NCBI GenBank assembly: GCA_965662045.1
Contig: CBFIGE010000003.1
Location: 101,563-165,562, forward strand
Direction of reading: 5' to 3'
Length of the DNA stretch: 64,000 nucleotides
Source: UBA3478 sp965662045
Lineage (GTDB): Bacteria > Bacteroidota > Bacteroidia > Flavobacteriales > Flavobacteriaceae
This document shows, in pieces, positions 1-7,382 of this stretch. The notes below the pieces were generated by a model. That model worked only from the letters and a program-made list of their open reading frames with translations, did not search any database and was not told the origin of the DNA. The translations under genes were made by a program, and so were the position numbers. Positions within the stretch are counted from its first letter, which is position 1. Every line of letters starts with the position of its first letter.

Positions 1-2
1 TT

Positions 3-326
3 GAAATTAACGGAGGTTTTCTTGTTTTTGGAAAGGAAGATCAAAAGCTTAAACGAGCTAAGTTAAATCTGAGTTATATAAGCTTTAATCTAGAAATGGA
101 ATATAAAATCAAGACCATTTTGCAGTGGTCTTTTCCAAATTTTGATCACTCAAATGAAGTTTCAGATTTGAGAATTAACACCACGGTTTTTTCAACTGAA
201 TTAAATGGTGTTGAATGGGAAGTAGATCAGTTTTTTGAAAAAAACAAAATCCCAATTATAAAAAAAAACAACACGCCCAAAACCTTAAATACCCGAGAGT
301 TTTTTGAATTCAACAGCTTATATTAA
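3..326 (+). CDS. Unidentified protein, C-terminal part (cut by left window edge)
   Basis: The frame is open from the left edge to a TAA at 324-326 and shows the last 107 residues of a protein that starts outside the window. An internal ATG at 96 exists, but codons upstream are equally coding-like, so I treat this as a truncated view and not a 76-residue gene. The visible tail is rich in Asn, Phe, Glu and Lys, has no membrane segment and no motif I can assign. Its stop lies 23 bases inside the next gene, so it is probably translationally coupled to the terpene-synthase-like gene and belongs to the same cluster. Function unknown; the missing upstream sequence would be decisive. Confidence 0.65.
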   Translation, partial: EINGGFLVFGKEDQKLKRAKLNLSYISFNLEMEYKIKTILQWSFPNFDHSNEVSDLRINTTVFSTELNGVEWEVDQFFEKNKIPIIKKNNTPKTLNTREFFEFNSLY

Positions 327-2166
327 TAAGATTTTAGAAAAGGATAAATCATTGAATTTATACCAAAACTATGCACAACTTTTTTCACCCTACTTTGATT
401 TAGATTCTGAAATTATTTCACAAATCTCCAAGGCAGGTCACAAGTTGTTTTGTGTGTTTTTAAAGTTTGATGATGTTATTGATGAGCAAAATATCAAACA
501 AATTCCAAATGCCACACTTCTTTTATCGTCCGCTATTTTAGATCTACAAAAACTAATTCCAGAAGACCGACATTTTTGGACTGTGTTTCGCGAAAAAATT
601 AAGAATTGGAATAATTCATTCGATTTTAAAAAATCATCCCGGAATGCCAGGCTTTCTTATACTCAATACAGAGAGGAGGTTCTGTTAAAATCAAATTTTG
701 GGGTATTAGCGATACATGCACTTCAAGAACTAGATTCAAACTCAAAATATTATGGCGAACTGATATCTTCTCATGCACATTATGTGGTTGCCATGCAATT
801 ATATGATGATTGCAATGACTTTAAGTTAGATTTTGTTAAAGGACATATGAATTACGCAATTTCATATTACGTGAAAATTAAAGGGCCGATAACAGATATT
901 AATTGGGCGGTCAAAGATTTTTATATATCTGGAATAGCCAATCACGTTTTGAGATGTGCAAGTTTAGAATTGAATAAATCAAGGGGGGCAAAATTGAAGT
1001 CCTTAGGCTCAAAATGGTTAATTGAAATCGGAAAGCTCCAGTCTAAAATCATAAATCTTGAGCAGTTTATCAATAATTATTTGGGACTACTCAATGAAAA
1101 GATGTCGCATAAGAATTCATTTAAACCTAAGTTGTATACTTCTTTACATGCAAATTTACATGTTCAAAAATTATGGTCTTTTTTAGTGAGCCAATGTAAT
1201 TCTTTAACTAATGATTTACCTCATTTTATGATTCTTACAAAGGCTGAAGGATTTCAAGGTGTATCAGAGATTAAAAAAGGAGAAATATTTCAACGAGCTG
1301 TTTTTATCGAAATGATCTGTGATTCATTACAATTTAACCTAGTTGATATCCAAAAACAATTTAGACATGAAATTGAACAAATTTGGAGTTTGAGAAATCA
1401 TACAAAGGTCGGGGGGTGGTCTTATCTGTATGATGTAAATGAAATTGCGCCTGATTTGGATGATCTAGCTCAAGTAATAATTGTATTTCATAAAACGAGT
1501 TTTATTAATGATTACAGAGAATACTTCACATCTATTTTAGATTTTGTGTTCGCTAATTGTATCAAGGATAATGGAGGGTTATCAACTTGGATAATTCCTA
1601 AAAACTCGAAGAAAAATATTCATAAAAAACAAAAACACTTTAATTCAATCTATTGGGGAGATGGTCCACATCTTGAGGTCATTGCAAATTTTGCCTACGC
1701 AGTATTCTTATTTGATTGTAAACAATATCGGGTACAATTGGAATTGATGTCTGATTATATTCTGAATCAAAAAGCCGAAAACAAACTTTATAAATCGAGA
1801 TGGTATTGCGGCCAATATTATGCAACATACCAAGTTTATCGCTTTTTAAAAGTGAACGGATATTTAACAAAAACAGATGTTAGAGAATTAATTGAAGTCT
1901 TAGCTTATTACCAAAATGATGACGGTGGTTTTAGTGAGAATAATAGGAGCCCTTCAAATGCAATGCAAACAGCTTTAGTTTTGAAGATAATAGGGCTTTT
2001 CAATTTAGGTGATTCTATTATTTCAATGAAAGCTTATGAATATTTGAGGAATAGTCAGGGAGAAGATGGAGCTTATGACGCATGTCATTTTATTAAACCT
2101 AGAAATGGACAATTTTATAAATCTAAATTATTGAGTTCGGCATTTGTTTTCTCAGTTTTACAATAA
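304..2166 (+). CDS. Fused class I / class II terpene synthase-like protein
   Basis: A 620-residue soluble protein. The first half (about 1-270) looks like an all-alpha isoprenoid synthase: a first Asp-rich motif FDDVIDE at 55-61 and a second, QLYDDCNDFKLDFVKG, at 165-180, as in trans-prenyl diphosphate synthases and class I terpene synthases. The second half (about 285-620) resembles prenyltransferase/squalene-cyclase repeats: GGW at 370-372, PDLDD at 383-387 matching the DxDD acid of class II cyclases, GGL at 424, DDGGF at 539-543 and GEDGAY at 586-591. Plant and fungal bifunctional enzymes place the class II part first, so this order is unusual. No ATG occurs before residue 164; the start is TTG at 304 or TTG at 352. 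It is followed 6 bases later by the M50 protease gene. The product and substrate cannot be read from sequence; a terpenoid made separately or attached to the neighbouring peptide are both inferences. Confidence 0.75.
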   Translation: MNSTAYINKILEKDKSLNLYQNYAQLFSPYFDLDSEIISQISKAGHKLFCVFLKFDDVIDEQNIKQIPNATLLLSSAILDLQKLIPEDRHFWTVFREKIKNWNNSFDFKKSSRNARLSYTQYREEVLLKSNFGVLAIHALQELDSNSKYYGELISSHAHYVVAMQLYDDCNDFKLDFVKGHMNYAISYYVKIKGPITDINWAVKDFYISGIANHVLRCASLELNKSRGAKLKSLGSKWLIEIGKLQSKIINLEQFINNYLGLLNEKMSHKNSFKPKLYTSLHANLHVQKLWSFLVSQCNSLTNDLPHFMILTKAEGFQGVSEIKKGEIFQRAVFIEMICDSLQFNLVDIQKQFRHEIEQIWSLRNHTKVGGWSYLYDVNEIAPDLDDLAQVIIVFHKTSFINDYREYFTSILDFVFANCIKDNGGLSTWIIPKNSKKNIHKKQKHFNSIYWGDGPHLEVIANFAYAVFLFDCKQYRVQLELMSDYILNQKAENKLYKSRWYCGQYYATYQVYRFLKVNGYLTKTDVRELIEVLAYYQNDDGGFSENNRSPSNAMQTALVLKIIGLFNLGDSIISMKAYEYLRNSQGEDGAYDACHFIKPRNGQFYKSKLLSSAFVFSVLQ

Positions 2167-2172
2167 CTCGAT

Positions 2173-3372
2173 ATGATTGTTTTTTACAAAACAATTCCAT
2201 TTACATCGATTCAAAGCGAGGAAGAAGTTTTATTTATAGTCTATTTTGAGAATGGACAAATAGTTAAATGTAACGCGTATTTGATTAAACTACTTACTTT
2301 TTGTCTAGTTCAAAAATCGATTTATCAGATAGACACATTTATAGCTGATTCTTTTCCCTTTTGTAACGAAGAACAAAGAAAAAAGATATTTATAGATCTT
2401 TTGAATTTGAAAATCATTCAAAGGGCAGATAAATTTTTGACATCAAAAAGGAATAAGATCGAACCGGGTTATCTAAAAAATAATTTCACCCTTATTACAG
2501 AAAAACAGGTAAAGAGAATTACAAGCAGCTTTTTATTTTTATTTCGAATAGAGGTAGTCTGGCTTATTGTGGTTACGCTTATGATTCAGATGTCTTACCA
2601 TTATTGGAAGCCAATCGAATTCATTGATGAAACAGTTCATATTATATCTATTGTTCTTGTTACCGCTATAAGTGTCTTTTTCCACGAAATAGGGCATGCT
2701 TCAGCATGCCAATTTTATGGAAAAACAGTTTCAAAAATAGGAGGGGGATTTTACTTGTTTAGACCGGTTATGTTCGCTGATGTAAGTCAAATTTGGTCTT
2801 TGGATAGAATGAAAAGAATAAAAGTGTCTTTGTCGGGTATTTATTTTGAACTTGTACTTGTAGTTTTCTTATTCACTCTTCAATTAACGTTTAATTCAGA
2901 TATTTTTCTTTGTCTTGGTTATTTGCTGATGACCCAAAGCTTGTGGAACTTGAATCCCCTTATTAGAAGTGATGGATACTGGATTATCACAGATTCATTA
3001 TGTATTTTGAATTTGAATAAAGAAGGACGTGTTATTTGGTCGGGTTTACTGCGGGGCAAAAAAAAACTCAAGGTAAAAGAGTGGAGTGTCGTCATCTATT
3101 TTATTCTTTTTAAATGTGGCACTTTGATTATGACTTTAATTTATTTGAGTCATTTTTATAAACCTGTAAAAGACTTGTTTTATTCTATACTTCATGTAAA
3201 TAGCCACAACTATTTTAATAGTCTAAATACTCTTGAATACAAGGAGGTTTTAGGAGTTTTTATTTTCTGCTTTTTACTATTTCGTATAGTGCATGTATTG
3301 TGCATTGCGGGAGCCTACTTTTCAAGAAAATTAAAATCTATTATTTATGGACAAAAAATTGAAGTTAAATGA
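2173..3372 (+). CDS. M50-family membrane zinc metalloprotease (YydH-like)
   Basis: A 399-residue membrane protein. Residues 1-115 are a soluble N-terminal domain, possibly PqqD-like in placement. At least six hydrophobic segments follow (near 120-140, 152-172, 218-240, 243-262, 305-326 and 357-380). The zinc site HEIGH lies at 171-175 inside a helix, and the second conserved element NLNPLIRSDGYW at 259-270 supplies the Asp ligand (D267). This NPxxRSDGYW form is typical of peptide-maturation M50 proteins such as YydH rather than the RseP/SpoIVFB form. In such loci the protease is thought to process or help release a ribosomal peptide. The last 26 bases overlap the precursor peptide gene, which supports a shared job. 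Confidence 0.85.
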   Translation: MIVFYKTIPFTSIQSEEEVLFIVYFENGQIVKCNAYLIKLLTFCLVQKSIYQIDTFIADSFPFCNEEQRKKIFIDLLNLKIIQRADKFLTSKRNKIEPGYLKNNFTLITEKQVKRITSSFLFLFRIEVVWLIVVTLMIQMSYHYWKPIEFIDETVHIISIVLVTAISVFFHEIGHASACQFYGKTVSKIGGGFYLFRPVMFADVSQIWSLDRMKRIKVSLSGIYFELVLVVFLFTLQLTFNSDIFLCLGYLLMTQSLWNLNPLIRSDGYWIITDSLCILNLNKEGRVIWSGLLRGKKKLKVKEWSVVIYFILFKCGTLIMTLIYLSHFYKPVKDLFYSILHVNSHNYFNSLNTLEYKEVLGVFIFCFLLFRIVHVLCIAGAYFSRKLKSIIYGQKIEVK

Positions 3373-3511
3373 ATCGCAAATGAAAAAAATCCATGGTGGA
3401 TTAGCTCCTTTTCTATTAATAATGGTGGTTGATGCAGTTTTATTGGGCACAATGTCGGGCTATATGTATGAAACCTATATAACAGAATATAAATCAGGAG
3501 ATGATGAGTAA
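3347..3511 (+). CDS. Double-glycine leader precursor peptide (bacteriocin-like)
   Basis: A 54-codon gene, ATG at 3347 to TAA at 3509-3511. The first 18 residues, MDKKLKLNESQMKKIHGG, fit the double-glycine leader pattern (LxLxExxMKKIxGG) that C39 peptidases cut. Cleavage after GG would free a 36-residue core beginning LAPFLLIMVVDAVLLG, hydrophobic for about 20 residues and ending in an acidic tail (GDDE). The core has no cysteine, so neither disulfides nor lanthionines are possible. It contains a GxxxG at residues 34-38 (GTMSG), the helix-packing motif seen in class IIb two-peptide bacteriocins. The gene starts inside the M50 gene, overlaps the next small frame, and a C39 peptidase gene lies 196 bases downstream. 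The leader plus peptidase make a secreted peptide likely; its activity (antibacterial, signal or other) is inference. Confidence 0.8.
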   Translation: MDKKLKLNESQMKKIHGGLAPFLLIMVVDAVLLGTMSGYMYETYITEYKSGDDE

Positions 3512-3711
3512 TTCGAAATCAAACTGGACCATCGCTATTATTGAGTTGTATATTGATAGTTTTGAATTTGGAAGAAATTTATATCGTAAAATTCACGATA
3601 TCGAATGATATGAAGTTCAATCAAAACTGGGCACTATCAATTTTGGTAGTCATCTTTATATCTTTCTTTGCTCTCGGAAGAATTCTTAAGTCATTTATTT
3701 CTTTGTTATGA
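3504..3711 (+). pseudogene. Two-helix small membrane protein, reading frame split by an apparent +1 shift
   Basis: Starting at ATG 3501 or 3504 (preceded by AGGAG) a frame reads MSNSKSNWTIAII and then leaves its hydrophobic stretch, stopping at TGA 3606-3608. The +1 frame, open from 3508, carries the matching continuation: LLLSCILIVL around 3535-3564, a polar loop, then a second helix WALSILVVIFISFFALGRIL (3628-3687), ending at TGA 3709-3711, which overlaps the ATG of the C39 gene (ATGA). Joined near 3534-3541 the two frames give a coherent protein of about 66 residues with two membrane helices. Alternatives are a short protein from ATG 3610 (33 residues, one helix) or a TTG start at 3541. 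Small two-helix proteins beside bacteriocin-like genes are often immunity proteins, but nothing in the sequence proves that here. Confidence 0.5.
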
Positions 3712-4100
3712 GAGTCAGGCAGAAACAATCAAACACATGTGCCATTGCTTGCTTCCAATCTGTAATGCAATTTTACAGTATTAAGTATTGTACTTCTAGT
3801 TTACCAAGAGTGAAAGAAACCAAGGGATCTAGTCTGTACGACTTAAAAATTGCTTTTAACAAAGAGAACGTAAAGGCCGACGCCTTTTTTTCCTTAAACA
3901 AAACACTGGCTTCTGATGTGAATCTTCCAATTATTTTATTACTGGGAAATCTAAATAAAACTGGACATTTTGTGGTATTATACAAAGTTGAAAAGAGTTA
4001 TATAATTTGGCTCGACCCAGCTATTGGAGAGCTTGTTCATCTGTCCAAAGACGTCTTAAAAACACTTTGGACAGGTGTTTATTTGCAAATTAAAGTGTAG
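3708..4100 (+). CDS. Stand-alone C39 family cysteine peptidase (leader peptidase)
   Basis: A 130-residue protein that is essentially one C39 domain. Q5 and C11 sit in RQKQSNTCAIACFQSVMQFY as in the oxyanion/nucleophile block, H87 in GHFVVLYKV, and D103 in WLDPA. C39 domains cut after the double glycine of leader peptides and are normally fused to an ABC exporter. Here no ABC part follows, because the frame ends at TAG 4098-4100. No signal peptide is visible, so it should act in the cytoplasm or beside a separate transporter. The matching substrate is the GG-leader peptide at 3347-3511. Its start codon overlaps the stop of the preceding small frame, a sign of coupled translation. The family assignment is strong; the pairing with the peptide is inferred from context. 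Confidence 0.85.
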   Translation: MRVRQKQSNTCAIACFQSVMQFYSIKYCTSSLPRVKETKGSSLYDLKIAFNKENVKADAFFSLNKTLASDVNLPIILLLGNLNKTGHFVVLYKVEKSYIIWLDPAIGELVHLSKDVLKTLWTGVYLQIKV

Positions 4101-4169
4101 AAATTCTGTTTAATGATGTAACAATTTCGCATTTTTGCAGTCTTAATAAAAAGAAAGTTCAAAAAGGCT

Positions 4170-4874
4170 ATGATAAAAATCGAGAACCTGCATAAGACCT
4201 ATAAGATGGGTAGCAATTCTCTTCATGTGTTAAAAGGTATAAATTTTGAGGCTGAAGCCGGAGAGTTAGTGGCAATAATGGGGTCTTCAGGATCTGGTAA
4301 ATCTACATTTTTAAATATTTTAGGGATGCTAGATGAGGCAAATGAAGGCACATACGTACTTGATCAGGTTAAAATAGAAAAACTCGACGAGACAAAGGCA
4401 GCTGAATATCGCAATAAATTCCTGGGCTTTATCTTTCAATCATTTAATCTTATAAATTATAAATCTGCAGTTGAAAATGTAGCTTTACCTCTATATTATC
4501 AAAGAGTACCCCGAAAAGAGCGATTACAAAAAGCCCTTTCTTATTTGGAGAGAGTGGGACTCAAACCGTGGGCAAATCACCTTCCAAGCGAATTGTCTGG
4601 AGGGCAAAAGCAACGTGTAGCCATTGCCAGGGCCATGGCGGCAGAACCAAAGGTGTTACTTGCAGATGAGCCTACTGGAGCCTTGGATAGTCAAACCTCA
4701 TACGAAGTCATGGATTTAATTCAAAAAATCAATGACGAAGGAAATACCATTTTAGTGGTAACTCACGAAAACGAAATTGCGCACATGTGTAAACGTATAG
4801 TCTATTTGAAAGACGGTGTGATTGTTGAGGATAAGAAAGTAGAACAAGTTAGGGCTTCTCAGTATGTTAAGTAG
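4170..4874 (+). CDS. ABC transporter ATP-binding protein, MacB/LolD type
   Basis: A 234-residue nucleotide-binding subunit. Walker A GSSGSGKST is at 38-46, the Q-loop near FQSFNL at 89-94, the signature LSGGQKQRVAIARA at 142-155, Walker B VLLADEP at 162-168 and the H-loop His at 199. Close spacing with two FtsX/MacB-like permease genes (11-base overlap with the first) shows that it powers that mechanotransmission-type exporter. It lies 69 bases after the C39 gene on the same strand. The short gap includes CATTTTTG at 4131-4138, one mismatch from the TAnnTTTG minus-7 element, so the cassette could have its own promoter. Confidence 0.9.
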   Translation: MIKIENLHKTYKMGSNSLHVLKGINFEAEAGELVAIMGSSGSGKSTFLNILGMLDEANEGTYVLDQVKIEKLDETKAAEYRNKFLGFIFQSFNLINYKSAVENVALPLYYQRVPRKERLQKALSYLERVGLKPWANHLPSELSGGQKQRVAIARAMAAEPKVLLADEPTGALDSQTSYEVMDLIQKINDEGNTILVVTHENEIAHMCKRIVYLKDGVIVEDKKVEQVRASQYVK

Positions 4875-6093
4875 AGATACTTGGAAGGAAATATTTGATA
4901 CTATTCGTAAGAATAAACTAAGGACTTTTCTTACGGGATTCACAATGGCCATTGGGATTCTTATTGTTGTGATATTAGTTGGTTTTACTAATGGACTCCA
5001 AAACACATTTCAAGAATTTTTCGGCGATGATTCTACCAATACATTTTTCATTTTTCCTGGCAGAACAACTGTACCATACAAAGGTTATAAATCTCAAAGA
5101 AGAATAGAGTTAGATAATAGCGATCTAGAAGATCTATCAAATAATTTTGCACTATTTATCGATTACATTACTCCGCGTATCAGCAGAAGCAGTAATGTGA
5201 GTTATAAGAATGAATCTAATAACTATACTAATAGAGGTGTAGCTCCTTCTCATCGTATTAATGAGAAAACCATTATGATGAAGGGACGCTACATTAACGA
5301 ACTCGACATCAAAGAAAAGACCAAGAACGCTGTTATTGGAAGGCTTGTTGAAATTGACCTCTTTAATGGAGAAGATGCTTTGGGTAAATTCATTTCTATA
5401 GGGAATAGCATTTTCAAGGTTATAGGGGTTTATCAAGATGATGGGGGAGATAATGAAGAGCGGATAATTTATATTCCTTACACCACTAGACAAAGAATTG
5501 AGAAGGGAAATGACAAACTCAATGAAATCATTATTGGTTTTAAACCCACTATAGGTTATGCGGGAGCACTTACCCTTGAAAAGAACGTCACGAAATTTTT
5601 AAAAAATAAAAAATTTATTGCTCGAGAGGATCGCTCTGGAATATTTGTTCGAAATCTAGCCGAGGAATTAAAGCAAACTCAACAATTGGCGACAGTTTTA
5701 GGATTAATTGCACTCTTTTTTGCTGTTGGTACAATTATTGCCGGTATAATTGGAGTAAGTAACATCATGATTTTTGTAGTCAAAGAACGAACAAAAGAGA
5801 TCGGTATTCGGAAAGCATTGGGTGCAACGCCTAAAACGGTAATTAGCACAATTTTAATCGAAGCAATAACCATTACCACCTTGTCTGGATTTTCTGGAAT
5901 GCTTTTGGGTATTTCAATTTTGCAAAATCTCGGGGAGAAGCTGGAAGATTACTTTATTAAAAATCCATACATAGATCTTGGATTTGCAGTTTCAGCAACC
6001 ATAATTTTAATTGTATTTGGAACAATAGCGGGTTATGTTCCAGCTAAAAGAGCAGCCAGAATTAAACCAATTGTAGCACTTAGAGACGAATAA
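4864..6093 (+). CDS. MacB/FtsX-type ABC transporter permease (first copy)
   Basis: A 409-residue permease with the MacB layout: a short cytoplasmic start (RDTWKEIFDTIRKNKLRTF), first membrane helix near 22-44, a large periplasmic domain of roughly 230 residues, then three helices in the FtsX domain (near 280-305, 330-355 and 375-395), with the KERTKEIGIRKALGATP coupling motif between helices 2 and 3. It begins inside the ATPase gene and is followed with no gap by a second permease of the same type. The two differ in sequence and probably form a heterodimer. MacB-type exporters pass substrates from the periplasm through a MacA-like adaptor to TolC. The substrate is unknown: peptide, macrolide-like compound or lipoprotein. 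Confidence 0.88.
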   Translation: MLSRDTWKEIFDTIRKNKLRTFLTGFTMAIGILIVVILVGFTNGLQNTFQEFFGDDSTNTFFIFPGRTTVPYKGYKSQRRIELDNSDLEDLSNNFALFIDYITPRISRSSNVSYKNESNNYTNRGVAPSHRINEKTIMMKGRYINELDIKEKTKNAVIGRLVEIDLFNGEDALGKFISIGNSIFKVIGVYQDDGGDNEERIIYIPYTTRQRIEKGNDKLNEIIIGFKPTIGYAGALTLEKNVTKFLKNKKFIAREDRSGIFVRNLAEELKQTQQLATVLGLIALFFAVGTIIAGIIGVSNIMIFVVKERTKEIGIRKALGATPKTVISTILIEAITITTLSGFSGMLLGISILQNLGEKLEDYFIKNPYIDLGFAVSATIILIVFGTIAGYVPAKRAARIKPIVALRDE

Positions 6094-7359
6094 ATGATAA
6101 GTTTTTTATTACAAAGAGATACTTGGCAAGAAATCTTCAGTTCTATTGGAAAAAATAAAGTCCGAACCGGTCTAACAGTTGTAGGTGTGCTATGGGGGAT
6201 TTTTGTATACATCGCAATGTCTGGAGCAGCAAAGGGTCTCGACAATGGTTTTGAAAGAGCATTCGAAAGTGTTGCCAAAAACAGCCTTTTTGTCTTTGCA
6301 CAATCTACATCAAAGCCATACGGGGGTTATAAAACGGGCAGAAGATTGAGTATAACCTTAAGCGATGTTGAAATCCTTAAAAAACGAATAGCAGAAATTG
6401 ATATTATAGCTCCAAGAATTGTCAAAGGAATTTTCGGTGGGTCCCCTGCCTTGGTGATTAGAGGACAAAATACAGGAAATTACGCCGTTTATGGAGATTA
6501 TCCCGAATACACAAAAATTGCAACTAAGGAGATTTACCGAGGTGGGCGTTACATCAATGAAAAAGACATTGAAATGTCTAGAAAGGTTTGTGTCATAGGT
6601 GAACGTACACAAAAAGAACTTTTTGATTTAAATGAAAATCCAATAGGTCAGTATATTAGAATTGATAATGTGTATTTCAAGGTTGTTGGAATTCACAAGT
6701 TTGTTCCTGGAGGTGGCTTTGAAAATGACAGTGATGTATTTATTCCTTTCTCTACCTTCAAAAAGTTGTACAATACAGGGGAGAAAATTGGCTTTATGGC
6801 TATTGCAGCTTACGATGATGCCGACGTAGTTCAGGTTGAAAAAGATGTAAAGGCAGTATTAAAGGCAATTCACAAGGTTGATCCTACAGATGAGCGCGCT
6901 TTTGCCTCGTTTAATTTGGGCGAAGTATTTGGACAGATCATGGGCTTTGCAAATGGGCTTAGTTTCTTGTCTTTAATCATCGGAATCGCCACCATTTTAG
7001 CTGGAGTAGTTGGAATTGGAAATATACTTCTGATTTCTGTGAAGGAGAGAACTAAAGAATTAGGGGTGCGAAGAGCTCTAGGAGCCACCCCTGCAGAGGT
7101 GCGAAATTTAATTTTATTAGAGAGTGTTTTTTTGACTGTCGTATCTGGTGTTGTAGGTATTGTACTTGGAGCTATGGCCTTGAGTACACTTAATTATTAT
7201 ACCCAAGACACAGACTTTCCGTATACAAATCCAACGGTTGAGATTGAGTATGTGTTAGGGGCATTATTTTTGATGGTTTTTTTAGGAACACTAATTGGAT
7301 TAATACCTGCTCAAAGAGCAGTGAGTATAAAGCCTATTGAGGCATTAAGAGAAGAATAA
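6094..7359 (+). CDS. MacB/FtsX-type ABC transporter permease (second copy)
   Basis: A 421-residue paralogue of the preceding gene. It has the same start region (RDTWQEIFSSIGKNKVRTGLT), a periplasmic MacB_PCD-like domain and a C-terminal FtsX domain with KERTKELGVRRALGATP. Its ATG follows directly after the TAA of the first permease. The conserved paired arrangement suggests that one ATPase serves both permeases. A 23-base gap precedes the adaptor gene, so all five genes from 4170 to 9907 look like one operon. Family assignment is firm; the substrate cannot be stated. Confidence 0.88.
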   Translation: MISFLLQRDTWQEIFSSIGKNKVRTGLTVVGVLWGIFVYIAMSGAAKGLDNGFERAFESVAKNSLFVFAQSTSKPYGGYKTGRRLSITLSDVEILKKRIAEIDIIAPRIVKGIFGGSPALVIRGQNTGNYAVYGDYPEYTKIATKEIYRGGRYINEKDIEMSRKVCVIGERTQKELFDLNENPIGQYIRIDNVYFKVVGIHKFVPGGGFENDSDVFIPFSTFKKLYNTGEKIGFMAIAAYDDADVVQVEKDVKAVLKAIHKVDPTDERAFASFNLGEVFGQIMGFANGLSFLSLIIGIATILAGVVGIGNILLISVKERTKELGVRRALGATPAEVRNLILLESVFLTVVSGVVGIVLGAMALSTLNYYTQDTDFPYTNPTVEIEYVLGALFLMVFLGTLIGLIPAQRAVSIKPIEALREE

Positions 7360-7382
7360 TTAACGTTTAGAACTAGAATAAG

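Noticed and set aside
96..326. A complete 76-residue gene starting at ATG 96
   Set aside because: The same frame is open and protein-like back to the window edge, so it is the tail of a longer gene.
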